Assembly: GCF_009727055.1 (NCBI RefSeq)
Contig: NC_052357.1
Location: 7,647,532 to 7,711,531 of the forward strand
DNA length: 64,000 bases
Source of the DNA: Benincasa hispida
Lineage: Eukaryota; Streptophyta; Magnoliopsida; Cucurbitales; Cucurbitaceae
Reading direction: 5' to 3'
This document shows, piece after piece, positions 48,333 through 60,454 of the stretch. Both the position numbers and the translations under genes were made by a program. A model generated the notes under the pieces. The model was not told the DNA's origin. It ran no database searches and worked only from the letters and a program-made list of their open reading frames with translations. The number at the start of each line of letters is the position of its first letter. Positions within the stretch are counted from its first letter, which is position 1.

Positions 48333-51300
48333 TTAATTGATTTGAGCTTTCTTCAAGCTCCAAGCACCGAGTTTTGTGATGGTGACACTTTCTGTTCCAT
48401 TGTTGAAAACATAGAGACCAACATTGTCTCCAATGGCTAATGTTGGATAAACTCTAGCTGTAATGCAAGCCTTCCCCTTAGATCCAAAGCTCTCAACAAC
48501 CGAGTGATCAATCTGTAAAAATTTCACAAGTTTTCACGTAAATTTCGTTAGACGAATATGGTCAATGCAGAAAAATACACTTTTAATCTCTCAAATTTGA
48601 GTTTAATTATATTTGGGGCTTCCTAGTTCTCAAACACAACAATTTTATCGTTATGATTTGCATGTTGTATTTAGTCCGTTGTTATTAAAATAGAATTTTT
48701 TTTAAAAAAGGACCCTGCTTTTTATTGGTAACACAAAAGCTGACAAATATAACATTAATAAATTGAACTAAATTTCTTTTCTTTTGTTGTCCAACTACTA
48801 CTCGTTTTTTTTCACACAACTTTCGAAAATAACTTCATTCCTAGATCCGATACCTACATGTATGAATTAAATTATATTGACTTCAAATAATTCACGTGAA
48901 GTGAAGAATAAAAATTATGAATATTGAGCCTCGCACGTTATAGGTTATGCTTGTGGAGATCTCGTTTATCTTTAGACTCACCAACTAACCAAAAGTATGC
49001 CTTTAAAATTCATGAGTAAGTGCTTTTTTAAAACTTTTTTTTCCTAAAGCCAAACCCCTTAGTTAAGTGTTTTTGAAACAATTGGTTCCATAAATTCAGT
49101 TTCAAATCTCGAAGCATTGTTGATTATATATTATCAAAAGTCAGTGGAGAACAAAAGAAAACAACCTTAATATATCCAAATAAATAACAGAGAAAAAAAA
49201 AGGGAATCTCACCAAACTTCTTAGTGAAAGATCTTCACTAACTGGGTCCACATTTAAGAATGCTCCATATGTTGTCTTGTCATTGTTTGGATTCAACGAA
49301 GACCTATTCAAAGTAATAAATTATTCAATCTGACTGTCATGACTCGTTAGTGCAATGTTGTTTCAATTTCTTCAATAAATTTTCATACCTGCTTTGGTCA
49401 CTACACATAAGTACGATGTATTTGCCTTGTCTTTTGAATATCGTAAAGGAGATGGAAGTGTACTCTTTCAAGTCTTTTGAAGCCAAAACTAGAAGCCCAA
49501 ATGAACCAACTCCACCTTTTGTAGTTGCTCCCTTTTGGCTACAAAGCAATTGTGGGTCTTTCCATTCAGGTTTCAATATTTGAGCTTTCTTAAAGTTTTT
49601 TACTTTAAATGAAACCTCAACATCTGCCTATAATATTACCAAAAACAAAAACAAAATCAAACAAACATTAAATAATGACATGATTGTCTATTTCGTTGTG
49701 TTTTTAAGAATGTTTTATGGAACAAATTTTGTTCACCTGTGCTGCTGTTACACCTTTTACTTCAATCAATGATCCTTTCTTCAATACTTTGTTTGTCAAT
49801 TTAACTTTGTCCTTTCTAAGCTTTTGTATTTCCTCAATTGGCCATTGAATTAGTTGCTTCCCAGAAGCATCCAACCAAATAGTCCTTGGAATTGCCTGCA
49901 CAATATAAATAAATAAAAAATACATAATTGCTTTCATCAAATCCATATGTGACCATACAATATATAATAATAATATCATTTAATTTACTTTCAATCTTGA
50001 CATTTTTTTTTAGTATAATTGAACTTAATCGATTTATCCTAAAAAATAAAACCCTTGAAAAACTAAAGTAATTTTTTTCCCTTGAAAAACTAAAGTAATT
50101 TTTTTTAAAAAAATTATTATTATTATTATTAAAGGACAAATAAAAACAAAATAGAATTTAAATCCATCACTTTTCATGTCGGCAGATCTCCTTTTGTTTT
50201 CAATATATAGTTTTTTAAAAAATATTTAAAATGGGATTAAATCATTGACTTTGACTTTAATATTACCTGGATGCCAGACCATCCTTTCTTGATATCATCT
50301 TCAACACTTGATGATTCGTTCACCCAACCCCACAAAACTCTCCTTTTCTTTTGCCCGTCATAGAAAGTTTTTGAAGCATAATATTTCCCATAATCATATC
50401 TCAATCCCATGTAACCTTCAATTGATCCTTTGTTTGGAACATAAATATCTTTCTCCAAATCATAGTTTCCAACTGTATAGTGGTCATGCTTTGTATCATC
50501 CAAGCTCACCTTTAGCACGTGCTTCACGTGCCCTCCGCTCACGCTCGTGTCAACCCCTTTCCGACCGGTCTTCGCCACCGGGAAGAAATCCGGACACTCC
50601 CACATTCCTGTTCCGTCCGCATAATGAAGCGGATGGTCAACCTATATATATCATCGACTAAAAGGGTATTAAAAAATTCGATTATTTCATCATCTATCTC
50701 TTTTATTTGCAACCTATCTCATCAATGACAATAGAAAAAAATTTAAAAATATATTTATTTTAAGAACAAATAGGTGCAACCGAGAAAGTTCACTTTACTC
50801 AAACTTAACCCAAGAAAAGTCCGAAAATTATAAATGAAAGGAGAGTTGGAGAGTTTTTTGAGTTTGGTAGCTTAACACGACCTGATCCCACTTAACGAAA
50901 TCTTTGCTTTGGTACATGATGGCGAGTCCACGGGCATTAATTTTGCTCCCGATGATGACTCGCCATTCGCCGTCGGGGCCGAGCCAGGCGGTGGTGGGGT
51001 CCCGGAAGGAGCTGGAGTTGATGTGGTTTTGTGGGGTGGGGGCCATGAGAGGGTTTTTTGGGGATTTCACCCATTCTCTTAGATATGGGTCGGAGAGATT
51101 CTTAGGAACAGCCAAGTTTTGAACTTGTTGGTTTTTCGGATTAATTCCTGTGTACAAAATCGCCGGTTTGTCGCCGGGGAGGATGGTGGCGGATCCCGAC
51201 CAGCAGCCGTTAATATCGGACGGCTGAGATGGGTAGATAGCGTGATCGTGAGGTTCCCAGTTGATCAAGTCCGTTGATGTGGAGTGGGCCCACACAATGT

Positions 51301-51809
51301 TGCCCCACACGGCTCCTTTTGGGTTGTATTGGTAAAACAAATGATAAATTCCTTTGTATATCATTGGACCTGAAATATTACAATTTTGGTGTTAGAAATT
51401 TGAATAAGAAAAATTGTTTTGATATTTATGGTGAAAAATTAAATAAATGCAGGGGAAAAGGAAAAAAAAGAAAGAAAAGAGGTGGAACTAACCATTTGGA
51501 TCTGTGAATTTGAAGTGAATTCCATTTCCAAATCACATGTCAAAGAAAAAAGTTGCAAACTTTTAGTGGGAGAAAAAAACCCAGAAGAAAAAAAAGAGAT
51601 GAAGAACAAGAAAATGAAAAATAAAAACCATTGATCCAATTCTTGGGAGGTTGAAAATGGTAGGAAGTTCTATAAGGTTGCTGATAATGATGGGGAAGAG
51701 AGTTAGATAATTGAGCTCTGTAAACATGGTGAGAAGCTTGAAGCTGAAGAACTCCATGGCCAAACAAGAAACAGAGGAAAGAGATGAAACATAGAGAGAA
51801 GGAAGCCAT
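48333..51809 (-). CDS. Beta-fructofuranosidase, cell-wall invertase type (GH32)
   Basis: Eight minus-strand exons: 51809-51629, 51501-51493, 51369-50882, 50641-50267, 49895-49737, 49627-49389, 49303-49213 and 48512-48333, predicted 573 residues with all joins in frame. A signal peptide (about 1-25) directs secretion. The GH32 motifs are present: NDPNG (nucleophile Asp61), FRDP (Asp187) and WECPD (acid/base Glu241). Pro rather than Val in WECPD marks the apoplastic (insoluble) type. The second exon is the 9-bp mini-exon encoding the DPN core, a hallmark of plant acid invertase genes. The enzyme cleaves sucrose to glucose and fructose in the cell wall, setting sink strength. The five-bladed propeller (about 60-370) and C-terminal beta-sandwich are complete. 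The ORF has no damage. A TATA-like word and a GA microsatellite lie upstream. Confidence 0.93.
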
Positions 51810-51853
51810 TGGATTGGAAAAGAATTTGTTTAAGTATTGAGTTTTTCAGCTAT

Positions 51854-51864
51854 CTATTTATAAC
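51854..51864 (-). promoter_or_regulatory. TATA box of the invertase gene
   Basis: On the minus strand GTTATAAATAG lies 45-55 bp before the start codon, implying a very short 5' UTR of roughly 15-20 bases. A CCAAT word (minus strand) lies about 20 bp farther upstream near 51880-51885. Confidence 0.55.
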
Positions 51865-51897
51865 TAAAAATCTGATTTTGATTGGTCATTTTTAGAG

Positions 51898-51901
<4 letters not shown>

Positions 51902-51955
<54 letters not shown>
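51902..51955. repeat. (GA)n microsatellite in the invertase promoter
   Basis: About 26 GA dinucleotides in an unbroken run (CT on the gene strand), starting some 95 bp upstream of the start codon. Such GAGA/CT tracts in plant promoters can bind BPC-type factors and vary in length. Confidence 0.85.
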
Positions 51956-51960
<5 letters not shown>

Positions 51961-52258
51961 CAAATAGCTAAGAAACTTAAAAGGGTGGGTTGTATTGACA
52001 AGTCAAGTTGATGTAGGTGTCTAATTTTTTACTAAACTTTAGGGGTAGGGTAGGGAATATATTTTTTTTTTTTTTCGTGGATATCTAGATTACCAAGTTT
52101 GTGAAAAATCAAGAAATTTAAAATGGCGGGTTTGTATTAATATGCCAAATTGATGTTTGTGTCTAATGGTTGACTAAACTTCAGAAGTTTCGTTTTCTTG
52201 AGAATAAAAAATTTGCATCTAGTAGACATTTAGATTATTGTATTTGTTTTTGTTAATC

Positions 52259-52513
52259 TAAAGAGCTGTTTCGGGGCCCAACATGAGATGGTATATCCCA
52301 CATCCTATATCATCTCAGTGTTTGGAGGCTCATTATCTTATCTCACCGATTTTAATGTTTGTCGGCATGGAACGTGTTTTGCATCTCACCATCATTTCTT
52401 TTTGTATATTGTATATCATCTCAATGGTTAAACAGATCATACTCAATCAGAATTCTACAGACATCAGAACTCCCCACATCATATATCATCTCAGCGTCCC
52501 AAACAGCCCCTAA
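52259..52513. mobile_element. Tourist-like MITE with TAA duplication
   Basis: A 249-bp element (52262-52510) has ends AGAGCTGTTTCGGGG and (reverse complement) GGGGCTGTTTGGGAC, flanked by TAA at 52259-52261 and 52511-52513. Subterminal words (GAGATGGTATATCCCACATCC versus TGAGATGATATATGATGTGGGG on the other strand) extend the inverted similarity. No coding capacity. Similar ends at 5499 suggest a related PIF/Harbinger group. Confidence 0.65.
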
Positions 52514-52625
52514 GATTTTTGGACATCTAAAAATTCTTGAGCATCTTAAGATATCTTTACGGATGACAACTTGAAAGTTTTAGATGCTCTCCTAACATAT
52601 GGATTTTATAAATTCTTTCATTGAC

Positions 52626-52629
<4 letters not shown>

Positions 52630-52672
<43 letters not shown>
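52630..52672. repeat. (AT)n microsatellite
   Basis: An uninterrupted AT run of about 42 bp. Shorter AT runs occur at about 41947-41970 and 53778-53800. Confidence 0.9.
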
Positions 52673-52676
<4 letters not shown>

Positions 52677-53415
52677 TATAGATCTTGCATTGAGAGCATC
52701 CTTTTTCTTATATATATATATCACTCTTATTTATTTATCATTTATAATTAAAATAAATACTGTAAACCATATATATTCTCTTTTTAATTATATCATAGTT
52801 GTTTTTGTTTTTTAGAAAGATATTCAAATTTGAATTTAAATTAATATTCATTTATAAAATTTTAAATTAATACATGATATTGTTGAGTAAAATAACATAA
52901 AAAATATTATAACTTATATTAATTTAAAAAATTCAAATTAATAAAAAAGAAGTCATATAAACTCGTAATATTAAATTAATTATAAATCAATGAAAAGTTA
53001 CAAGGACATTTTCGAACATTATGTAAATCTAAGATAATCACATATAGAAATCATCAAGCAAATACAATTATCGAAATCATTCCCAAAGCTTTATGAAAAT
53101 ATTAGTAGAAAAATGGATGACAAAACATAAAATTTTATGGATGAAAAAAGCAAATGATTATCGAATGAAGCCTAAAAGGCTAAAACTTTCAAGTATTATA
53201 CATGTCTATAGAATTTAAAATATATCAAATAGGTCAATGATCTAATAATAAACACAAAATTAAAAATTCACACACATTAGAGATACTAGATAATTTTTAT
53301 CTATTAAGGATCAATTAAGAACATTTTAAACTTCTAGGACATTCAATACAAATATGTGAAGTCAAATCCACCTATTGATCATCAGCTTCTCTGTTTTGTG
53401 AGCTATAAAAGAAAA

Positions 53416-53483
<68 letters not shown>

Positions 53484-54940
53484 TAAAAATAGGAGTGTCT
53501 TTATCTTCAAGATAATGAGAGACAAATCACTCAGTCACATGATGTGCTGTATTGTAGTAAGTTAGAATAATGTAAATTAAACTTTGGATCTTTAGGACTT
53601 TTACTCATACATTCTTTATTCATTTTCTTTGGTAATTTAATACTCCACAGATAATGTTCAATTTTATAGCTTTAAAGTCATTAGACTATTCTACTTGGCT
53701 ATCTACATCATTGAAACTACTTCTTTTGACTTTAGGATCTAAAAGAAAACCACTTCTCACTATAAACTATTTCAAGAATATATATATATATATATATATG
53801 AGCCATGAAGCAACATTAGATTTGAAAATTAAATCTAGGACGAGGATTATTAATTAATATATATATATTCGATTAGATAATATGTGAGAATGGATGATTT
53901 ACACTTCTCATTAATCTTTTCAATTAAATGATATACTGACTTAATCAATTCAACGATATTTTTTTAGGTTTCAAATCACACATATTATAGATAAATATTG
54001 AAAAAGAAATACTAATGTGGTTGTTAATTGAGTTATTCACAACTCTAATTAATCAACAATCTTGTCTTAATTAATTACTTTTAAGAAAAGAATAATACTT
54101 TATTTTGATAAACTAGAAGTTGGTTTCAACTAAAAAAAGATCATATTAATTAAATATAGGTATAGTTTTTATGGTTTTCTCAAGATAAAACAAGTGTTTA
54201 CGGTTTAAATTAATATTCATTATGGAAATATTAAAATAATATAGGAATCAAAATGTTAAATTATATTTATAAATTAATTTATTATTAATTTAGTTTTGAT
54301 CAATATGATATGTAATATACTAAACACTAACTGCGTCATTGAAACAACTATTACTTTATCATTAAAAAAAAAACCCATTAACAAACTTATACTTGTAAAT
54401 TAAGAACTTTTTTTTTAATATGTTTTAAAATCTATAAACCTCACCTATTATTCGTATTAGCAAGTTTCAACCTCATTAATGGATTTCAAAGTCAAATTTA
54501 GTCTAAATTTAACTCAAACTCGATCCAAACTCACCCTTAATCAAAATATAATTCCACTTGTTGAAAACTTATTGAGATATGAAGCGCTAGATCGGCACAA
54601 GCACAATGACACATTTAATACAATACACCTATTTATATATTGATTGACTACTTGATATATGACTTTATTGATTTTTTGAGTTCATTGAACTACGTACAAT
54701 TCATAGAGTGTATCTTTCTAGTCTCAAACCTTGGTTAGACTACGATCCATTTGATTGCAACTTTAGTCAAACTATTACAACATTTGTTCCCATCTTAGTC
54801 TCATACACTTTAGTTAGGCTATTATTTATCAAGTCACACCTAAGCCAAGTTGTTAGGCATAGGAACACATTTGCTAGGTGACTATTGTCATCCATTTGGT
54901 ATACAATGTCGATTACAAACTAATATCATCATTTTAATTC
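52673..54940. other. AT-rich intergenic DNA
   Basis: Apart from the two microsatellites I see no genes, terminal repeats or RNA genes here. Confidence 0.5.
53416..53481. repeat. (TAA)n microsatellite
   Basis: About 22 copies of TAA/AAT. It creates a frame encoding poly-Asn on the plus strand, which is not a gene. Confidence 0.9.
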
Positions 54941-55191
54941 GTCTTTGTAGATGTACGATGACATGGGTATGATGTTGATTTTGGATTGACAGCATATCTA
55001 GCTGTCATCGTATAGGTACAAGGATACTTAATGTCAGTTTTAAATAACTATCGTACCTAACCATCATCATAAATATGACGAATGTTTTGATTGTCATCAT
55101 ATTCAAACCGTCGTCGTATCCTTTGATGACACTTGCAAATATGGTGATTTGCAATCTATCATCAAATGTATATGAACCAAAATTGTTGTAG
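54940..55191. mobile_element. Possible right end of a CACTA-like transposon
   Basis: The segment ends ATTGTTGTAGTG, the reverse complement of CACTACAACAAT, typical of En/Spm (CACTA) termini. Inside are repeated subterminal-type words (GTCATCGTAT, GTCATCATATT, CGTCGTCGTATCC, CCATCATC) in both orientations. I found no matching left end. Confidence 0.35.
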
Positions 55192-55607
55192 TGACTTTTT
55201 CATTTCAATTTTAGATAAACTAACGACTCACTTTGTATATATGGCTTTATAATCTCATCAAAATTAGGGGTATACACCAAGTATCTAAAACAACAAAGCT
55301 TGGTGCTTATCATCTTCATAGGCAACAATCTACACGCACAAGTTGATGATACCAATCGATGGCAAAGAGTTAGAAAAATGTGTTGGTAAGATGGACATTC
55401 ACATAAATTATTATATTACTTTAAAACCCTATTAATAATATTTTTCACACCGTAATCATTTGACAATGGAAAACTTTTAAATTAGGCAAACAACTTTTTT
55501 GGAAAAGTTTATAAAATTTAAAATTTTTTAAGTTGCAATGTGAGAAAAGTGTGAATTGAGGTGTAAAAAGAGACACAACGTTATGGACTAAGGAATGGGG
55601 CATAAAA

Positions 55608-55720
55608 TCTCTACTATATATAAAAGGGGCAAAGTGGGGAGAATCTATACATTTCCACTTTGCCCCTCATTTTTTAGCATGTGTCCTTCATACCCTTTGC
55701 TTCTAATGGTTGGTTATTAA
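55608..55720 (+). mobile_element. Possible Helitron 5' end
   Basis: TCTCTACTATATATAAAAGG starts at 55608 right after an A, matching the usual plant Helitron 5' terminus (TCTCTACTA...) and its insertion between A and T. No 3' CTRR hairpin end was identified, and no Rep/helicase frame is present, so this is tentative. Confidence 0.3.
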
Positions 55721-57715
55721 TAAATGTATTTCAATCTACGATCAAAACCTTTCAAAACTTTCACACCTTCATACCTTTCTAATAAAACATCTTTTCAATA
55801 AAACACGATTTTTCACCAAAAGACTTCTTCTGTATGTATTTAATTAATGTGAAGGGAGAGACTAGAATTTTTTGGAAAATCTATCTCTTCTATAGAACAA
55901 AGGTAAGCACTATTGAAGCGTTCATCAATAACATCTCCGAATAACCTTTCTAATAAAATATTGTAAGTGCTTGAGCTTTTTTAAAGGCTTTGACCAAAAA
56001 CAAAGAAAATTACCATTGACATGTATGTGTTTTTTATTGTATTTGTTTTATTTTTTTCCTTCAATTCTTCCTCCTTCAAAACAAAGGAAATTCTCATTGA
56101 TGCGTTGGGAAACACATTAAATCATATGTCTTAACTCATGAAAAACAAGTCAACTTAGTGAAACTAATTACTCACTGTCTTAGGTTACTTCCTCAAAGGA
56201 TTGTAGGCTTCCTCTATATGTGTTTGCCCCGTGACAAGAATAGAAACCTTTGGTTAATGCTATTAGCTCCCTTTTGAGCTTAACCATAACATTCAAGCTT
56301 CACACTACACGTTCACTTACCTCAATGCATCAACATACTTAGTCATATTTACCTTGTAACTAGGTGGAGTGGTAGCCACACACACATGGGTGTTCACTAG
56401 GTGCTAGAACACGCCTACCTTGCCTAGCCATTGGGCACTTGATAACACAAGCCTACCTTAGCTTGTTCATCTAGCCAAATTTCCATTTTCAACTTTCAGC
56501 ATCAATCACTTAAGTTCGAAACATTTTCTCACAAAGATTCCTTCTAAGAACTTGTTCCTAAACATCTTTATCTGTCTTACCTTAAAATTTGAGCCTATGA
56601 TTCTTCTTGATGAGCTTGAACTCCTTCAATCTTCCAAACCTGTCCGAGCAATCCGAGAACCTTAAGCACTTGTGGAACTCTTCAATTTTAAACTTCAGTC
56701 CGTATGAATCTTCTCTTGGAAGCCTATGATCATCTTCAACACTGATGGAATTTCAGATTGGCAGCAATTTTTTCCCTTTTGCACGAGAAATAAGGTCAAA
56801 CCAAGCTCTTCTTCCCCAACTTTCTTTTTATACTAAGGGTTGCATGATCAGATGATCTATTAGGGTGACACCTAGACCAGTTATTTTTGCTTAAGGCCCT
56901 AATTAGGCTACTTAGCGCACTAACTAAATGACTAAGCCAGGTGCTTCAGCCTTACTCCAACACATAGGCTGGCATCCATTTAAGCTTTCCTTTTCGGCAA
57001 ATGCCTACACCAACCAATGCCCCACTCGCCTTTTCTTAGGCAGTTGCGTTAGGCTTGCCGCACACCAACACCCCAAATAGCCTCTATAACACGCCTTCGC
57101 GCCCCTTGCATCAATGCCTAGTCCTTGGATAACCACATTCCAACCTCTAAATCTTTCGACCAACGCACACCTTGCTGCCACCTAGCTCTATGGCCTAGCC
57201 TTATGCCTTTTCCCACACCTACATTAACCTCTTTAGCATCACTTGGCACCCTTTCAACCCATTCGCCCATGCCATTGCCTAAACCTTGGGCAACCTTCTC
57301 TCTTCTCAGCCAACGTCCATTCTTAAGCCTTGGCGCCCCATAGACGTTCACCATGGCACTTGGTGGCTCGCATGCCACCTACCTTAGGCCACACTAATCT
57401 CCATTGAGGCTAACACATGCTTCTTGGATGGCCACTGCCAACGCCTCACTTGATAGGCACAACTAGCCTCTATATGGCCCTTCAACGCATGCCTCATGCC
57501 ACACTTAGCCAATTTTCTCCTTTGAGTCTTTGGGCGCATAACACAGCAAGACTTCCATTCTTAAGCTCTCCTATTTCCTTATAAGTTCCAAGTTTTCCTG
57601 ATTCACCCAAGAGCCTCATGTGCCATCCTTGAAGAATTTTCTTCAATCTTAAGCCTAACTCCACGCCTAGTTTCCTTCTTGTCTACACTTTGCAAAATCT
57701 CACTAAGTGTGGAAT
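55721..57715. other. Non-coding, GC-richer transposon-like segment
   Basis: From about 56280 the sequence becomes rich in CCTA/GCCTA/CACC words (for example AACACGCCTACC, GCCTAGCC). This resembles degenerated LTR or internal sequence of a Gypsy-type element in reverse. The frames on both strands at 57118-57378 overlap each other and match no known protein. The A LTR at 57721 inserted into its edge. Confidence 0.35.
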
Positions 57716-59607
57716 ACCTTTGTAGGATTGTATCAGCAACAACGGAAACAACAAGGATCATTTAAGTACTATAATTCATTAATTTTGGCAAAATATAAAG
57801 CATACTCTTGCAGAAAACAAGTGAATTTCATGACATACCTTTGTAGAACCTCTTCAAAGCTCGATCTCTAGCTGTAATCTTCTCCAAATCTTATTGATGA
57901 CCACCTCAAGATCTTCCCCACTATTCTCTTGGTGTTTTAGATTAAGTTATGGGACTCAAAACAAGTTTGAATCAAGGGATGAAGTAGAATTACTCACAAT
58001 AACAATCTTGATGAAGAACCCTTTCTTAAGCATGAATTTTCTCTAAAATCCTCTCTTGATTGCATGCCCAAAATTCACTCCAAACTCTTCAATATATTAT
58101 AGATCAACATGCAAGAGAGAGAGAGTTGCATGAGTTATAGCTCATGCTTAGAGTAACACAAGGCAATGTTGATGGCTTTTGTGTGAGTAAGTAGGAGATG
58201 GATAATGGAAAACATGATTTTTCCATTTTGTGTTTTGCATTTCTAATTTTTCAATTTTATCACAAAATTAAAACTTGATTTTTAAAATCTATTTTGATTT
58301 TAAAACTGAAAAATTTAATTAACTTCATAAATTAATTTTTAGATAAAACTTAATTAATTTAATAGCAAATATTAAATTAATTTTTACACATATCCATCTT
58401 TATATATTTAAATCATATTTAAATATAAATTCTCCTATTCCGTTTAATTCTCAAATTAAACACGTAATTATATCTCATATAATTACTAATTCCCTTAATT
58501 CTAATTTGAACGTTTCAAATTAAATTATCACGCTATTCTAGAGCTAGTCCGTTACGCGCTAGTAGGGGAACTTCGCAGACCTACAGATCATGGGCTCCAA
58601 CGATCCGAGATTAATTGGCTAAACTCATTAGACCAGATTAATCCCCATTCGTTAACTAATGGGTCACGTTAACTAATGGGCCACTCTACTAAAGACTATA
58701 GTTGCACTCCCCTCATTGTAGATATATTACGTCCACATGATTTAGCCATAATCAGCAAGTTGAACCTTCACAGATTGTTCGTAATAACGATTGGGTCAAA
58801 TATCTATTTTACCCCCGAGAGTACGTCTAATTCCTCAAGTTCCTACTGATCCTCTAATGAACAACTGGTTTATGATCCAATCACTAAACCAAACTCTCTC
58901 ACCCCAGTGAGAGGGTGGGGCCCCTTGTTCAAGACATCGATTCAGTACTTGAGAGAACAACCTTTCTTCTATCCCTAATTCGGGTAGGTGTGAACTTCGT
59001 CTTGCACCCTATGTCCCCAGCTATCTATTAGGTCTTACCCCTGATATGAGAGTCTTATTGAGCCGGCGCTGTTGAGCTAACCCTCACTTATGCAAATCTA
59101 AGGGTAATCTCAAATAAACAGGAGTTCATAGTTAGCTCAGGATTAAGATCAAGTTATCTAGGTCATTTAGGTGAAATAATCAGTCTTATATAGTAAACAA
59201 CTTTATAAAGTAAGAGTGACTTATTTCTTGGTCCAATGTTATGCAAACTCATTACATAGGACGTCCCCACTCCTCATGTCATAACATGTACGAATTAGAA
59301 TCACATCGTATGTAGCACTTTACAACTCTTTGTAACAACTACAGAGTAGGCCGCATCCAATGGTGTTACCAGAATAAGGTACCTAACCTTATTCATGTAC
59401 CATAGATCATTTGGACTATTTATTCGAACCTGATCCACTCTTATGTCTCCACATAAAGTTCAAGTACTCATGTAATAGTCATGAGTCTTAGTTTATTGGA
59501 TTTAGACTTTCATACAATTTATGAAATCAATAATAAGTATATTGATTATAGAAAATGTTTATCATTTTACAAACTGCGAGTTTTAGGACATAAAGCCCAA
59601 CAACCTC
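57716..59607 (-). mobile_element. Solo LTR, copia family A, inverted
   Basis: 1882 bp from TGTAGGATTGTATCAGC (57721) to ACATAAAGCCCAACA (59602), the reverse complement of the LTR at 950-2922. Flanks ACCTT (57716-57720) and ACCTC (59603-59607) are a near-perfect 5-bp duplication. There is no internal region beside it. Confidence 0.85.
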
Positions 59608-60200
59608 TTCATACTACCCAAGAGCATTCTTGCCTAGCACTTAGAGAATTTTATCTCATTCTCAATACTCCTATGCATTCACATTACTCACAACCTAGTT
59701 TGCAACTAGGTTAATAAACATAAGCATCACACAATAGCTATAAACACTTAGTAAAATGAGTTATAGGATTTACACATGGAAACATTTAGCCCCAAATCCA
59801 TGAATCAAACCAACATCTCAAACTTTTTCACATTCCCTCTATTAGAGTTTGTGTGGTTAGCAATATTTGTTTAAGTATCTTAGATGTTATGAGACGTGTC
59901 TTTGCATTGGCGCTTTCAGAAAAGGAATGTCTACGACAATGTTAATCCTGCAAATTACTTTTCTTTATTGTCTTATTTTGTTAATATCTTTTCCTTTTTA
60001 GCTCGCGATTTCTATGGAAGTTAGGTTTGCCCATTATTTTTTCGCTGTGCATATTTATAGGATAATTAGTCCTCTGGTTTGGATTAGTCGTATTACTTTT
60101 GTGTGAAGCTCATATATGAAAAATCAACTTAGTGTGTATCCGGTTAACAGTGCAGTGTATTGAGAAACTTGAGTTCGTGAAGACATACTTTATGTTCCCC
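59608..60200. other. Intergenic / element-internal DNA, no gene seen
   Basis: No credible frame. The right part probably belongs to the internal 3' region of the family-C retroelement that ends at 60454. Confidence 0.35.
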
Positions 60201-60224
60201 ACATTGAAGATTCAGATCCTTTTG

Positions 60225-60454
60225 AGAAGGGATTCTTAGCTTAGGGGGAGCCTAAGCCATTCGAACAAAGGAGATGTTGTTCTTAGAAGGAAAGATACAA
60301 TTCGAGTAGGAAGGAATCTCATGATTTATGGGGAGCTCAAGTCTTATAAAGGGAGTCTCGATTTTAAGGGAAGCCTAAGATTTTCTTTACTAATAATATA
60401 ACTTAGGGAGAGTCTAAGATACCGTGAGAAAGTGTCTCACACCTAGGGGAAGCC
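60225..60454 (+). repeat. Multiple polypurine-like repeats before family-C LTR
   Basis: Six imperfect copies of a TTAGGGGGAGCCTAAG-like word at irregular spacing of about 30-70 bp (near 60242, 60318, 60348, 60378, 60403 and 60442), the last (CTAGGGGAAGCC) directly before the LTR. Some copia lineages carry serial polypurine-like tracts before the 3' LTR; lineage assignment is inference. Confidence 0.55.

Noticed and set aside
50308..51122. Plus-strand frames across the invertase exons
   Set aside because: Shadows of the minus-strand invertase gene, which has all GH32 motifs and consistent splice sites.
53356..53565. Poly-Asn frame
   Set aside because: Translation of a TAA/AAT microsatellite.
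57118..57378. Opposing overlapping frames in a CCTA-rich segment
   Set aside because: Both strands are open only because of composition; no recognisable protein.
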